A stretch of DNA of 64,000 nt from an uncultured Alistipes sp. (GCA_947364365.1 CANASP010000004.1:1-64000), one strand, 5' to 3'. Positions 1 through 8,915 are shown, numbered from the stretch's first letter. Notes: generated by a model not told the origin, from the letters alone. Numbers and translations: made by a program.

Positions 1-1526
1 TGGTCTTCTACTTCAACACCTCGCCCGGCGAGCCGCGCGAACGCGACTACGTCTACGCCGGGTCGTTCTACGCCTTCTCGATCTGGATCGGCTTCGGCGT
101 GCTGGCGCTCTACGAATTGCTGGGACAGACGCTCCGCCGGAACCGCACGGCGGCCGCAGCCGCCGCGACCCTCGTCTGCCTGGGCGTCCCGACGCTGCTC
201 GCGGCCCAAAACTGGGACGACCACGACCGCTCGCACCGCACCATGGCGCGCGACATCGGCTGGAACTACCTCCAGACGACGCTGCCCAACTCCATCATCC
301 TCAACTACGGCGACAACGACACCTTCCCGCTCTGGAACAACCAGGACGTCTACGGCGTGCGCCCCGACGTGCGCGTGATGAACACCTCCTATCTCGGCGG
401 CGAGTGGTATATCGACCAGATGAAGCGCCGCGCCTACGAGGCTCCGGGCGTTCCCTTCACGCTGCCCAAGCACAAGTACACCTACGTCAACGACCAGGTG
501 CCCGTCTACGAGCGCATCGACCGCACGGTCGAGCTCAAGGAGGCGATCGACTTCATCCGCAGCGACGACCCGCGCACGCAGGTGCGCCTCGACGACGGCA
601 CGGCCGAAGGGGCGCTCACCGACTACTTCCCCACGCGGCGTCTGGCGCTCCCGGTCGACAAGCAGAACGCCATCGACGCGGGGATCGTCCGCGAGGAGGA
701 CCGCGACCTGATGGTCGACACGGTCTACATCGACCTCAAGCGCAACTCGGTCGACAAGCCGCAGCTGATGATCCTCGACATGCTGGCCCACTTCGACTGG
801 AAACGGCCGATCTACCTCACGCAGCCCTACATCTTCGAGCAGCTCGGGCTGATCGACTACCTCCAGTTCGACGGCTACGCCTACCGCCTGGTGCCGATCC
901 GCACCGAGGCGACGGACTACCGCGAGATCGGCCGCATCGACCCCGACTACGCCGCGCCGCTGCTGCGCGACACGTTCCGCTACGGCAACCTCGCCGACCC
1001 GCGCGTCTACGTCGACCACTTCATCCAGTACAACCTCGAAGCGGCCCACGCCCGCGACGCCTTCGCCCGCGTGGCCAAGGAGCTCCTGCGCCAGAACCGC
1101 ACGGCGGAGGCCGTCGAGCTGCTCGACCTGGGGCTGGAGCGGCTGCCCGTGGAGACGATCCGCTTCACCGAGGACAACACCTACCCCTTCGTCGAAGCCT
1201 ACTACGTCGCCGGAGCCCAGGGCGACGCCTCGGCCACGGAGAAGGGCGACGCGCTGCTGCGCGCCTACGTGCACAACATCATCGAGTACGTCGAATACTA
1301 CCTGCGTTTCGACGGCGCGCAGGCCGATCTGGTAGCCGACTCATTCACCCGCCGGCTCGACGAGCTCAACCGCGCCTACCTGCTGGCCAACTACGCCGGC
1401 CGCCGCGCGATCGTCGACGAGATGAACGACTACTACCGCACGCTCGGCGTCGGCGACGACGACCTGTTCCTCTCCGACGACGACCGGCTCCGGCCGCTCG
1501 ACACCGCAGCGCCCGCCGAGGAGTAG
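1..1526 (+). CDS. DUF2723 family membrane protein, C-terminal part (5' truncated)
   Basis: The reading frame is open from base 3, so the gene starts before the window; the GTG at 99 is internal. What is visible is one hydrophobic segment near the cut edge, a second at about 145-215 (AAAAAATLVCLGVPTLLAA), then a long soluble domain that contains NSIILNYGDNDTFPLWNNQD. This is typical of the C-terminal half of DUF2723 proteins, large Bacteroidota inner-membrane proteins related to glycosyltransferase/O-mannosyltransferase folds. Their reaction is not firmly established. The soluble part is probably periplasmic and ends in helical repeat-like sequence. Family assignment is from recognised sequence style; the substrate is unknown. 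Confidence 0.75.
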   Translation, partial: VFYFNTSPGEPRERDYVYAGSFYAFSIWIGFGVLALYELLGQTLRRNRTAAAAAATLVCLGVPTLLAAQNWDDHDRSHRTMARDIGWNYLQTTLPNSIILNYGDNDTFPLWNNQDVYGVRPDVRVMNTSYLGGEWYIDQMKRRAYEAPGVPFTLPKHKYTYVNDQVPVYERIDRTVELKEAIDFIRSDDPRTQVRLDDGTAEGALTDYFPTRRLALPVDKQNAIDAGIVREEDRDLMVDTVYIDLKRNSVDKPQLMILDMLAHFDWKRPIYLTQPYIFEQLGLIDYLQFDGYAYRLVPIRTEATDYREIGRIDPDYAAPLLRDTFRYGNLADPRVYVDHFIQYNLEAAHARDAFARVAKELLRQNRTAEAVELLDLGLERLPVETIRFTEDNTYPFVEAYYVAGAQGDASATEKGDALLRAYVHNIIEYVEYYLRFDGAQADLVADSFTRRLDELNRAYLLANYAGRRAIVDEMNDYYRTLGVGDDDLFLSDDDRLRPLDTAAPAEE

Positions 1527-1547
1527 GCGCACAGGTCCCGCTACGCG

Positions 1548-1583
1548 AAAAAGGAGCTTCCGTCGATCGGAAGCTCCTTTTTT
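1548..1583. terminator. bidirectional intrinsic terminator
   Basis: A 14-bp perfect stem (1548-1561 with 1569-1582) closes a 7-nt loop, with an A-run on the left and a T-run on the right. It can end the DUF2723 transcript on the plus strand and the AraC transcript arriving from the minus strand. Confidence 0.9.
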
Positions 1584-1716
1584 CGTGCGGCGCGCCCTTC
1601 GCGCTCTTTCCGGCGCGCGATGCCCGCCGGGACGCGGGCCGTGCGGCACCCGTCTGCGACACCTCCGTGCGGTGCCTGCCTGCGGCGGCAATCCGTACAG
1701 GCCGGCCGACGGGGCG

Positions 1717-2652
1717 CTACCCCTCCTTGATCGAGGAGATCAGCTGGGCGGGCGTCGCCTGGAGGTAGTTCTTGCAGAAACGGCTGAACTGCGTGTAGTG
1801 GCGGAAGCCGTATTTGTCCATCAGCGCCTTGGTGCTGTCCTCGCCGTCGCGGATGTCCGAGAAGATCTTCATCGCCTTCTGGCGCATCATCCAGTGGTAG
1901 ACGCTGTCGTTGAAATGCTCGGCGAAGCGGCGCTTGAAGACCGAGAGGCTCATCCCGGCCAGCGCGGCCAGCTCCGTGACACCCTGCGCCTTGTCGTAGT
2001 TGTTGCACACGAAGACCCGGAAATTGTCCTGGGGCTGGATCATCGACTGGAAGAAGTAGGCGTGTTCCGTAGGCGTGTAGAGCACCTTGATGAGCATGAA
2101 CAGCTCGGCGGCCTTCATCTTGTGGTAGCGCGCGCAGTCGTAGAGCTCCCTCACGGCGAACAGCTCGCCGAGCAGCGCGGCGATCGACGGATGGATCGTC
2201 AGCGTCGGTGCCGCCTCGGTCGGGACGGCCGTGTCGTAGGGCATCGTCCTATCGAAGATATCCTGTTCGCAGAACTCGATACGGTGGATGAGCGAGAGCA
2301 CCACCACGCGCGTATCGTCGTGGGCCGTGGCCTCGTAACGCTCGCCGCGCGCCAGACAGACGCACTGCATCGAGGTCGCCATGCGCGTATCCTCCTCGTG
2401 GGCGATCATCAGCGAGCCCGACAGCACGAAGAGGATGCGCACCATCCGGTCGCCGGGGAAACAGACGCCCTCGCCCGTGCGGTATTTCACCTCGGCGAAA
2501 CGGCAATAGGTCGAATCGCCGATCCGGCGAAACGGGGCGGGAAAGGTCGGACAGCTGCTGCAATCCGCCGGACAATTCTCCTTCAGGGCAGCCTCCACGA
2601 ACTGCGGTTTGGTTCTCTCCATGGTTCGGAATGGTTCGGTAGTGAATATCAT
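1717..2652 (-). CDS. AraC-family transcriptional regulator with N-terminal cysteine cluster
   Basis: 311 residues. The last hundred or so form an AraC-type double helix-turn-helix (FRVFVCNNYDKAQGVTELAA, then MSLSVFKRRFAEHF, then YGFRHYTQFSRFCKNYLQATP). The N-terminal part is a cupin-like sensor domain (MVRILFVLSGSLMIAHEEDT) with a short cysteine cluster near the start (CPADCSSCPTF, with further Cys downstream). The start ATG overlaps the stop of the upstream lipoprotein gene as ATGA, so the two are translationally coupled; an internal Met at residue 11 is an alternative start. The ligand is unknown. The cysteines suggest metal or redox sensing, which is inference. Confidence 0.85.
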   Translation of the reverse strand: MIFTTEPFRTMERTKPQFVEAALKENCPADCSSCPTFPAPFRRIGDSTYCRFAEVKYRTGEGVCFPGDRMVRILFVLSGSLMIAHEEDTRMATSMQCVCLARGERYEATAHDDTRVVVLSLIHRIEFCEQDIFDRTMPYDTAVPTEAAPTLTIHPSIAALLGELFAVRELYDCARYHKMKAAELFMLIKVLYTPTEHAYFFQSMIQPQDNFRVFVCNNYDKAQGVTELAALAGMSLSVFKRRFAEHFNDSVYHWMMRQKAMKIFSDIRDGEDSTKALMDKYGFRHYTQFSRFCKNYLQATPAQLISSIKEG

Positions 2653-3509
2653 TTATAGCTGATGACCAGCACTTTCGACGACTCCCAGAAACGGTCGGGA
2701 TCCACGATCACGAGCTTCTCGACCCGCTTGTCGGCCCCCGTCACCAGCTCGTAGCTCCCCTCGGGATGCGACGAGACGACCTTGACGCGCCGATGGCCCA
2801 CGGCGATCTCGCCGAGCAGCCGCGCATCGGCGCTCGTGAAGCTCTCCACGCCCGCCGACCGGCCCACCGTGAGCGTGCGGCCGATGAAGCCCTGCTTGTC
2901 GATGATCTGGGCATCGCGCAGCTCCTTCTCCTCGCCCACGATATAGTAGACCGTGTGGAGATGGTCGATCCGCTCCTCCAGCTCCTCCTTCTCCTCGTGG
3001 AGTTGCTCGACCTCGGCTTCGCGGAGGGCCACCTGCTCGACCAGCTGCTCCGCCTCGGCTCCCATCCGGGCGATCTCGGCATGCAGCCGCTCGATCTCGC
3101 GGCTCTTGTCGTCCAGCCGGGCTTCCAGATCGCGGATCGTCTTTTCGAGCGCCCCGATCTTCACGTCGGCACGGCGCAGCTGCGCCGCCGTCCGCTCCAG
3201 CGAAGCGATCCGGGCGCGGTTCTGCTCCAGCAGCCGGTCGATGGCGTCGATGTCGCTGCGGATCTCGTCGATCGGACGCCGCACGCCCTCCTCTGCGGGG
3301 GTGTTTATCAGGTTCTCGCGCGTGCGGATGCGGGCGAGGTTCTCCGAGATGGCGTTGATCTGCTCGAAGACGGCATTGATAAGCGAATCCTTCGACACGA
3401 CCACCGACGTGAGCGAATCGCGCTGCTGGGCAACCTCCAGCACCACCTGCTTGCGGATGCACGACCCGAGCAGAAGCGCGAGCCCCGCGACGACAAAGAT
3501 GCGTTTCAT
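2649..3509 (-). CDS. coiled-coil lipoprotein
   Basis: 286 residues. The N-terminus is a lipoprotein signal with lipobox LLGSC, so the mature protein is anchored by Cys16. Residues about 25-180 are heptad-rich coiled coil (for example ALREAEVEQLHEEKEELEER). The C-terminal ~100 residues are globular (YYIVGEEKELRDAQIIDKQG, then an IGRTLTVGR stretch). The architecture resembles Bacteroidota lipoproteins that databases sometimes label Cbp1-like collagen-binding adhesins, but the sequence alone does not support adhesion. It heads a two-gene operon with the AraC regulator, with an ATGA overlap, so the regulator may control it. Confidence 0.8.
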   Translation of the reverse strand: MKRIFVVAGLALLLGSCIRKQVVLEVAQQRDSLTSVVVSKDSLINAVFEQINAISENLARIRTRENLINTPAEEGVRRPIDEIRSDIDAIDRLLEQNRARIASLERTAAQLRRADVKIGALEKTIRDLEARLDDKSREIERLHAEIARMGAEAEQLVEQVALREAEVEQLHEEKEELEERIDHLHTVYYIVGEEKELRDAQIIDKQGFIGRTLTVGRSAGVESFTSADARLLGEIAVGHRRVKVVSSHPEGSYELVTGADKRVEKLVIVDPDRFWESSKVLVISYK

Positions 3510-3540
3510 GACTGTATGCTTTTGGGGACCATATACGAAG

Positions 3541-3548
3541 CAAATATA
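3541..3548 (-). promoter_or_regulatory. -7 box for the lipoprotein/AraC operon
   Basis: The minus strand reads TATATTTG, a match to the Bacteroidota TAnnTTTG box, about 30 nt upstream of the lipoprotein start codon. Confidence 0.6.
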
Positions 3549-3642
3549 ACCATTTATCCCTTCCGCTGTTCAGAAAACGGGATTATCCCCTGCAATTTTT
3601 CGGGGCGCACGACTCTGGCGAGCCGAATCGAGAGAGCGACCG

Positions 3643-3716
3643 GCCCGTAGCCGGCGGAGGCCGGTTTTCGGAGCGACAGCGACAGAAACAGCCCTCCGCC
3701 CGGGGCGGCTACGGGC
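3643..3716. repeat. long inverted repeat in a gene-free stretch
   Basis: Bases 3643-3660 pair with 3693-3700 and 3706-3716: an 18-bp G+C-rich stem interrupted only by a 5-nt bulge, with a 32-nt loop. It sits in the gap 3510-3858 between divergent-looking units, where no credible ORF is seen. Further G+C palindromes follow at about 3718-3800. It may be a REP-like element or a structured RNA; nothing links it to a known family. Confidence 0.55.
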
Positions 3717-3801
3717 TGTGCGGCTGAAAAGCCGCAGAGTGCCGGGACGGCGGCCCCGCCGGCTCTCCCGGGTCCTCAGACCCCGGGGCCCCGCCGCGCA
3801 A

Positions 3802-3836
3802 AAAACAGACGGGCCGCACCCTCGGTGCAGCCCGTC
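3802..3836 (-). terminator. intrinsic terminator of rpmE2
   Basis: A 13-bp stem (3808-3820 with 3824-3836, one G-T pair) with a 3-nt loop is followed on the minus strand by TGTTTTTT. It lies 22 bp past the rpmE2 stop. Confidence 0.9.
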
Positions 3837-3858
3837 GTTCGGCGAAAACCGACGCGAA

Positions 3859-4128
3859 TTACTTCGCGGCGTTCTTCTTATCGTAGCGCTTTGCGTAGCG
3901 GCTCATAAACTTATCGACGCGGCCGGCGGTGTCAACCAACTTCATCTTACCGGTGTAGAACGGGTGCGACGTGTTGGAGATTTCCATCTTGTACACGGGA
4001 TAGGTTTCGCCGTTCACTTCGATGGTCTCTTTTGTCGAAACGGCGGACCGACACAAAAACACGTGGTCGTTGGACATGTCCTTGAACGCCACCAAACGAT
4101 AATTCTCCGGATGAATACCCTTTTTCAT
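3859..4128 (-). CDS. rpmE2: 50S ribosomal protein L31 type B
   Basis: 89 residues starting [20 protein letters not shown], the normal length and start for type B L31. The single cysteine (FLCRS) means the four-Cys zinc site of zinc-binding L31 is absent, as expected for the type B paralogue. It joins the large ribosomal subunit. It is monocistronic, with its own -7 box upstream and terminator downstream. Confidence 0.97.
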   Translation of the reverse strand: MKKGIHPENYRLVAFKDMSNDHVFLCRSAVSTKETIEVNGETYPVYKMEISNTSHPFYTGKMKLVDTAGRVDKFMSRYAKRYDKKNAAK

Positions 4129-4166
4129 TTCGTTTTTTGTTTTTGAATGTGATGTTTAATCGGCGG

Positions 4167-4174
4167 CAAAGGTA
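4167..4174 (-). promoter_or_regulatory. rpmE2 promoter (-7 box)
   Basis: The minus strand reads TACCTTTG, with a TTG about 19 bp further upstream, 38 nt before the rpmE2 start. This fits the Bacteroidota -33/-7 arrangement. Confidence 0.75.
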
Positions 4175-4320
4175 CGAATTTATTCCGAACAAACAAGCGC
4201 AGCGCGGAAAATTTATGCCGCACGGAAACCTTTCCCCGCAGCACGGAAGGCATACGGCCCCTCCATCCGATATTTTTTCGCCCGTCACGGCGTAAAATTG
4301 CGGATTCGGAATAGTTTTCC

Positions 4321-4328
4321 TATCTTTG
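4321..4328 (+). promoter_or_regulatory. tRNA promoter (-7 box)
   Basis: TATCTTTG lies 28 nt before the mature tRNA, with a TTG about 20 bp upstream. Confidence 0.75.
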
Positions 4329-4356
4329 CCCCGCAAAACGATCCGCGGATCGTTCC

Positions 4357-4432
4357 GGACCCATAGCTCAGTCGGTCAGAGCAGCGGACTCATAATCCGA
4401 AGGTCGTGGGATCATGCCCCTCTGGGTCCACC
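4357..4432 (+). tRNA. tRNA with CAU anticodon (elongator Met or Ile2)
   Basis: A cloverleaf can be drawn: acceptor 4357-4363 pairs with 4423-4429, D stem GCTC/GAGC, anticodon loop CTCATAA, anticodon CAU, then a discriminator A and CC. G1:C72 pairing rules out the bacterial initiator. Met and lysidine-modified Ile2 cannot be separated by the anticodon alone. The T arm is odd: the loop reads ATCATGC instead of TTCGANN and the T stem has one T-T mismatch; the anticodon stem also has a terminal G-A. It has its own promoter and terminator. Confidence 0.8.
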
Positions 4433-4441
4433 TTATCAGTC

Positions 4442-4476
4442 AAGAGGTTACGAATTGCCGTAACCTCTTTTCCTTT
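4442..4476 (+). terminator. terminator of the tRNA
   Basis: A perfect 11-bp stem (4442-4452 with 4459-4469) with a 6-nt loop and a T-rich tail lies 10 nt after the tRNA. The following 230 bp up to the next promoter contain no supported gene. Confidence 0.9.
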
Positions 4477-4682
4477 TCCCGCAAGATTTACGACAACATT
4501 TACGACGGGAATAACGACCTTGTCCGGGCGCTTCACAACGCTCCGGCTCCCGCGCAGGGCGCCCGGCCTGACGGGCCCCGAACCCGGCCGCCGCGATCCG
4601 CGGCGCCCCTTCGGCTCCCCTACGGCACCGCTTCCACCGCCGCATTTTCCTCAAAGGGAGGGTAACATTTCGGTCTGAAAAA

Positions 4683-4713
4683 TTGTTTATTCTGTCGTTT
4701 GATCGTACTTTTG
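4683..4713 (+). promoter_or_regulatory. promoter of the S9 peptidase gene
   Basis: TTG at 4683-4685 and TACTTTTG at 4706-4713, 20 bp apart, match the Bacteroidota -33/-7 pair. The leader to the chosen ATG is about 57 nt. Confidence 0.7.
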
Positions 4714-4776
4714 TCCGATACCGTCCGGGACCGCCGATCTGCGGCGGCCGGCGGCGACAAACCACTCATCACCGAT

Positions 4777-7233
4777 ATGCGTAAAACACTCATCGCCCTT
4801 TTCCTGGCTTTCGGCGTCGCACCGACGCCCGATGTCGCGGCGCAGCAGCCCGTGACCAAAGCCAACTACGCGCTGGCCGAGCAGTTCTCGCCCGCGAAGA
4901 TCGACCGCATGGTCTACTCGACCGAGGTCTCGCCCCACTGGTTCCGCGATTCGGACCGCTTCTGGTACAGCTACCGCACCTCCGAAGGGGTGAAGTACTA
5001 CCTCGTCGACCCCGTGGCCCGCACCAAGCGCGAGCTCTTCGATCTGGCCGACCTGGCCGCCCGGATCACCGAGATCACGGGCGATCCGTTCGACTCGCAG
5101 CACCTGCCGCTCGCTAAGCTCGAACTCAAGGACGACAAGTACCTCACCTTCGAGATCCGCAGCACGCTCGACGAGGAGAAAAAGGAGGAGGAGAAGGACG
5201 ACAAGAAGAAGGGCGACCGCAAGAAACCCGGCAAGAAGATCTTCCGCTTCCGCTACGACCTCGCGTCGGCCGCACTCGCCGACATCACCTCCGAAGAGAA
5301 GGAGAAGGAGTACCCCCAGTGGGCCAGCATATCGCCCGACGGCGAGTGGGCCGTCTACTGCAAGCGCTACGACCTCTACTACATGGACCGCGAAAACCTG
5401 CTCAAGGTCATGAAGGACGAGAAGGACTCGACGGTCATGGAGCACCGCCTGACCACCGACGGCGAGCGCCGTTTCTCCTACGGCTACACCGCCTACGACC
5501 CCTACGCCACCGACGAGGAGATCGACAAGCGCACGGGGGCGGGCATCGTCTGGTCGCCCGATTCGCGCCGCTTCGCCCTGGTACGCAACGACAGCCGCAA
5601 GATCAAGGACCTGTGGGTCATCGACGTGCTGGCGCAGCCGCGTCCCAAGCTGGAGACCTACCAGTACCAGATGCCCGGCGAGGAGGGCCCCGTGGCCTCG
5701 CTCTATCTGTTCGATTTCGCGAACAAGACGAGCCGGGTCATCCGCGCCGGCGCCTTCAAGGAGCAGACCGTCGAGATCCAGCGCAAGGCCCGCACCCACG
5801 CCGACCGCTACGAGAAACCGGCCAAGCGGCTCTGGCTGGGCGATGATAAGACCTTCTACTTCACCCGCACGAGCCGCGACCTGAAGCGCATCGACCTGTG
5901 CGCCGTCGATGTCGACGCCGACTCGTGCCGCACGGTCGTGGCCGAGAAGATGAACACCTCGATCGAGAACCGCGCGCCGCGCCTCGTCAACGGCGGGAGC
6001 GAGCTGCTCCACTGGTCTGAGCGCAACGGCTGGGCCCACCTCTACCGCTACACGGCCGACGGGCGGCTCCTGAACGCGCTCACGCGCGGCGAGTGGCACG
6101 TCGACCAGATCCTCGGCGCCGACGACAAGACCCAGACGGTCTACTTCACGGCCAACGGCCGCGAGGAGGGCAACCCCTACTATACCTATGTTTACAGCGT
6201 CCGCTACGACGGCACGGGGCTCAAGCTGCTGTGCGACGTCGACCTGGAGCACGGCATCTCGCTCGCCGACGACACGCGCTTCTTCGTCGACAACTCGTCG
6301 CGCGTCGACACCACGCCCTCGACCGTGCTTCGCAACAGCCTCGGCCAGAAGGTCATGGATCTCGAAACGGCCGACTTCAGCCAGCTCCTGAAGACGGGCT
6401 ACCGCTTCCCCGAGCGTTTCACCGTCAAGGCCGGCGACGGCGTGACGGACCTCTACGGCGTGATGTACAAGCCCTTCGACTTCGACTCCACGCGCTGCTA
6501 CCCCATCATCGAGTATGTCTACCCGGGTCCCCAGACCGAGGCGGTCAACACCGCATGGAACCGCTCGATGAACCGCGTCGACCGCCTGGCGCAGCTCGGC
6601 TTCGTCGTCATCACGGTGGGCAACCGCGGCGGCCACCCCTCGCGCTCGAAGTGGTACCACAACTACGGCTACGGCAACCTGCGCGACTACGGCCTGGAGG
6701 ACAAGAAGGTCGCCGTGCAGCAGCTGGCCGCCCGCCACAACTTCATCGACGGCGAGCGCGTGGGCATCACGGGCCACTCGGGCGGCGGCTTCATGTCGAC
6801 GGCCGCGATCCTCAAGTACCCCGACTTCTTCAAGGTCGCCGTCTCGTGCGCCGGCAACCACGACAACAGCATCTACAACCGCTGGTGGAGCGAGAAGCAC
6901 CACGGCGTGAAGGAGGTCGTCGGCGACAAGGGCGACACGACGTTCCTCTACAGCATCGCCAACAACCAGCAGCTGGCCCGCAACCTCAAGGGGCGCCTGC
7001 TTCTGGTGACGGGCGACATCGACAACAACGTCCACCCGGGCAACACGATGCGCGTGGTCAACGCACTCATCCGCGCCAACAAGCGCTTCGACATGCTCGT
7101 CCTGCCGGGCCAGCGCCACGGCTTCGGCGACATGAACGAATACTACTTCTGGCGCATGGCCGACTACTTCAGCGAGCACCTGCTGGGCGATTCGCAGAAG
7201 AGCGTCGACATCCCGCAGCTCAACAACGACTGA
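4777..7233 (+). CDS. exported S9-family dipeptidyl peptidase (DPP IV type)
   Basis: 818 residues from ATG 4777, chosen because it opens a signal peptide (MRKTLIALFLAFGV) and lies after the promoter; the in-frame ATG at 4699 is too close to that promoter. An N-terminal beta-propeller of about 550 residues precedes an alpha/beta-hydrolase with the full triad: Ser668 in GHSGGG, Asp749 in GDIDNNVH and His781 in GQRHGF. The family removes dipeptides from peptide N-termini in the periplasm. A Lys/Glu-rich loop (EEKKEEEKDDKKKG) lies at about residues 129-152. It converges with the C1B peptidase gene and shares its terminator. Confidence 0.93.
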   Translation: MRKTLIALFLAFGVAPTPDVAAQQPVTKANYALAEQFSPAKIDRMVYSTEVSPHWFRDSDRFWYSYRTSEGVKYYLVDPVARTKRELFDLADLAARITEITGDPFDSQHLPLAKLELKDDKYLTFEIRSTLDEEKKEEEKDDKKKGDRKKPGKKIFRFRYDLASAALADITSEEKEKEYPQWASISPDGEWAVYCKRYDLYYMDRENLLKVMKDEKDSTVMEHRLTTDGERRFSYGYTAYDPYATDEEIDKRTGAGIVWSPDSRRFALVRNDSRKIKDLWVIDVLAQPRPKLETYQYQMPGEEGPVASLYLFDFANKTSRVIRAGAFKEQTVEIQRKARTHADRYEKPAKRLWLGDDKTFYFTRTSRDLKRIDLCAVDVDADSCRTVVAEKMNTSIENRAPRLVNGGSELLHWSERNGWAHLYRYTADGRLLNALTRGEWHVDQILGADDKTQTVYFTANGREEGNPYYTYVYSVRYDGTGLKLLCDVDLEHGISLADDTRFFVDNSSRVDTTPSTVLRNSLGQKVMDLETADFSQLLKTGYRFPERFTVKAGDGVTDLYGVMYKPFDFDSTRCYPIIEYVYPGPQTEAVNTAWNRSMNRVDRLAQLGFVVITVGNRGGHPSRSKWYHNYGYGNLRDYGLEDKKVAVQQLAARHNFIDGERVGITGHSGGGFMSTAAILKYPDFFKVAVSCAGNHDNSIYNRWWSEKHHGVKEVVGDKGDTTFLYSIANNQQLARNLKGRLLLVTGDIDNNVHPGNTMRVVNALIRANKRFDMLVLPGQRHGFGDMNEYYFWRMADYFSEHLLGDSQKSVDIPQLNND

Positions 7234-7258
7234 CGCGGCGCGCCGCCGCAACGCAAAA

Positions 7259-7286
7259 GAGGGCCCCTTCAGCGGAAGGGGCCCTC
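7259..7286. terminator. shared bidirectional terminator
   Basis: A perfect 12-bp stem (7259-7270 with 7275-7286) closes an AGCG tetraloop, between two convergent peptidase genes. Confidence 0.85.
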
Positions 7287-7306
7287 TCTGTTGTATCCGG
7301 CCGGCG

Positions 7307-8695
7307 CTACTCCTCGGGGGCGAACATCGGATCCCACGCCGGCAGCAGCACGGGCTTCTCGCGCGCAAGGATCTCCAGCACGTCGGCGGGCACGTACTTG
7401 CGCTCCACCACCACGCGGAACATGTACTCGTCGAACCACTCGTCGGTCATGATAAGGCAGCCCTTGTAGCCCGACGTCGGGCCCCAGCTGTTCTCCACCA
7501 TCCACTTGCGGGGCGTACCCTCGGCGTCGAGATCCACGGCGATGAGCGTCATAGCGTGCGACGAGCCGCTGGCGAAGGTGCGGATGCGGTCGCGCTTGTC
7601 CATGGGGAACTTCGTGTCGAAGAGCGACTCCGTATCCGTATTGGCGATGTCGAGCACCCCCTTGGTGCGGTCGAGGAACTTGCCCACGTCGCACGAGAAA
7701 TACATCGCCGTGTTGTCCTTGATCGAGGCGATGGCCATCTGCTTGATCCGCTCGAGGGGCAGATTGACGTAGAGCCAGTTCTCGCCGTCGTAGACGTGGC
7801 GGTCGTACTCGATCTCGTAGACCTTGCCGTACTCGCGCGAGGGGTCGTTCATCACCATCACGTAGTTGTGCTCCAGATCCTCGCCGATGAAGGTGTCGTA
7901 GAAGCTGCGGGGCGTGTAGGTCGCCGTCGAGAGCACCTTGCCCTCCTTGTCGCGCATCGTCCACTCGAACTCCGCGGGCGGCACGCCCAGACACTCCGCG
8001 AGGATGCGGTAGATCTCCGTGAGCTGCCCGGTCTTGCGCTCGGCCGCCTCCGCGGGGCGCAGCCCGCGCAGCTCCAGCGCATATTCGCGCAACTTGAGCT
8101 TGAGCACCGCGATCATCTGCGACGTGTTCTCGCTCTGGTAGGTCTCGGGCATCACCGACTTGGGCACCACGCCGTACTTCATCACCAGGTTCGACACGCC
8201 GGTGAACTGGCCGCCGTCGCCGATGGGGTTCTTCAGCAGCCACTCGACCTTGCGGTCGTCGAGCGGCAGTGCCCGCGTGTCGACGATCGCCTGCAGGAAG
8301 AGGTTCGACTTCTCCAGCAGGTCGTGGAACGAGCAATAGTTCTGCGAGAACTCGAACTCGCCGAGGTCGTACTTCTGGATCATCTTCGACCGCAGGACGT
8401 TAAGCCCCGTGAAGAGCCAGCAGCGGCCCGACGAGCGCTGGTTGGTGATGCCGCGCGTCTCGACGCGGTCCGAGAAGTGGGTGTCGCACATGGCCAGACG
8501 GTCGGCGTTGACCGTCAGCGCCGAGATGGCGTTCGAGGCCAGGGCGTTCCTGGCGGCCCGCTGCTCCGTCGTCGCCGCATAGCCCTGACGGATGCGCGCG
8601 AGCATCCCTTCGTCGATGCCTCCCGTGCGGTTCTGGGCCCGAAGGCCCCCTGCGGCGGCAAGGAGCATCGCCGCGCACATAAGCTGCTTTTTCAT
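7307..8695 (-). CDS. exported C1B cysteine peptidase (bleomycin hydrolase/aminopeptidase C family)
   Basis: 462 residues from the ATG at 8695, which begins the signal peptide MKKQLMCAAMLLAAAGGLRA; the frame extends upstream but that part is not protein-like. Papain-fold residues are all present: Gln and Cys in TNQRSSGRCWLFTGLN, His in SSHAMTLIAVD, Asn in MVENSWGP. C1B enzymes are usually cytosolic hexameric aminopeptidases; the leader here implies a periplasmic version, as is common in Bacteroidota. With the S9 enzyme it probably trims imported peptides. Confidence 0.92.
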   Translation of the reverse strand: MKKQLMCAAMLLAAAGGLRAQNRTGGIDEGMLARIRQGYAATTEQRAARNALASNAISALTVNADRLAMCDTHFSDRVETRGITNQRSSGRCWLFTGLNVLRSKMIQKYDLGEFEFSQNYCSFHDLLEKSNLFLQAIVDTRALPLDDRKVEWLLKNPIGDGGQFTGVSNLVMKYGVVPKSVMPETYQSENTSQMIAVLKLKLREYALELRGLRPAEAAERKTGQLTEIYRILAECLGVPPAEFEWTMRDKEGKVLSTATYTPRSFYDTFIGEDLEHNYVMVMNDPSREYGKVYEIEYDRHVYDGENWLYVNLPLERIKQMAIASIKDNTAMYFSCDVGKFLDRTKGVLDIANTDTESLFDTKFPMDKRDRIRTFASGSSHAMTLIAVDLDAEGTPRKWMVENSWGPTSGYKGCLIMTDEWFDEYMFRVVVERKYVPADVLEILAREKPVLLPAWDPMFAPEE

Positions 8696-8733
8696 ATTCC
8701 GTGTTGTTTTTGAGGTTTTCGTTTCCTGTCCGA

Positions 8734-8741
8734 CGAAGATA
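8734..8741 (-). promoter_or_regulatory. -7 box of the C1B peptidase gene
   Basis: The minus strand reads TATCTTCG, the TAnnTTCG variant, 38 nt before the start codon. Confidence 0.6.
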
Positions 8742-8823
8742 CGGATTTTCGTCCAAAAGGCCAAAAGCGGCTCCGCACGGCCGAAAATAATCGCCGGCCA
8801 TATGTTTTTCCCGAAACTTTTCT

Positions 8824-8831
8824 TAAATTTG
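8824..8831 (+). promoter_or_regulatory. -7 box of the fucose operon
   Basis: TAAATTTG matches TAnnTTTG and lies 84 nt before fucI. The ~75-nt leader could hold regulatory sequence; no operator could be identified. Confidence 0.55.
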
Positions 8832-8915
8832 TTACGATGGACCCGCCGCGCGGGAGGCGCCGCAGCCACCCGCCGGAGGACGACCGCAACTTAATCGACC
8901 TAAAAACCTCATACG

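Noticed and set aside
4477..4680. Integration scar (att site) downstream of the tRNA, suggested by TTTACGACA/TTTACGACG repeats and a short ORF
   Set aside because: There is no integrase, no copy of the tRNA 3' end and no mobile cargo nearby.
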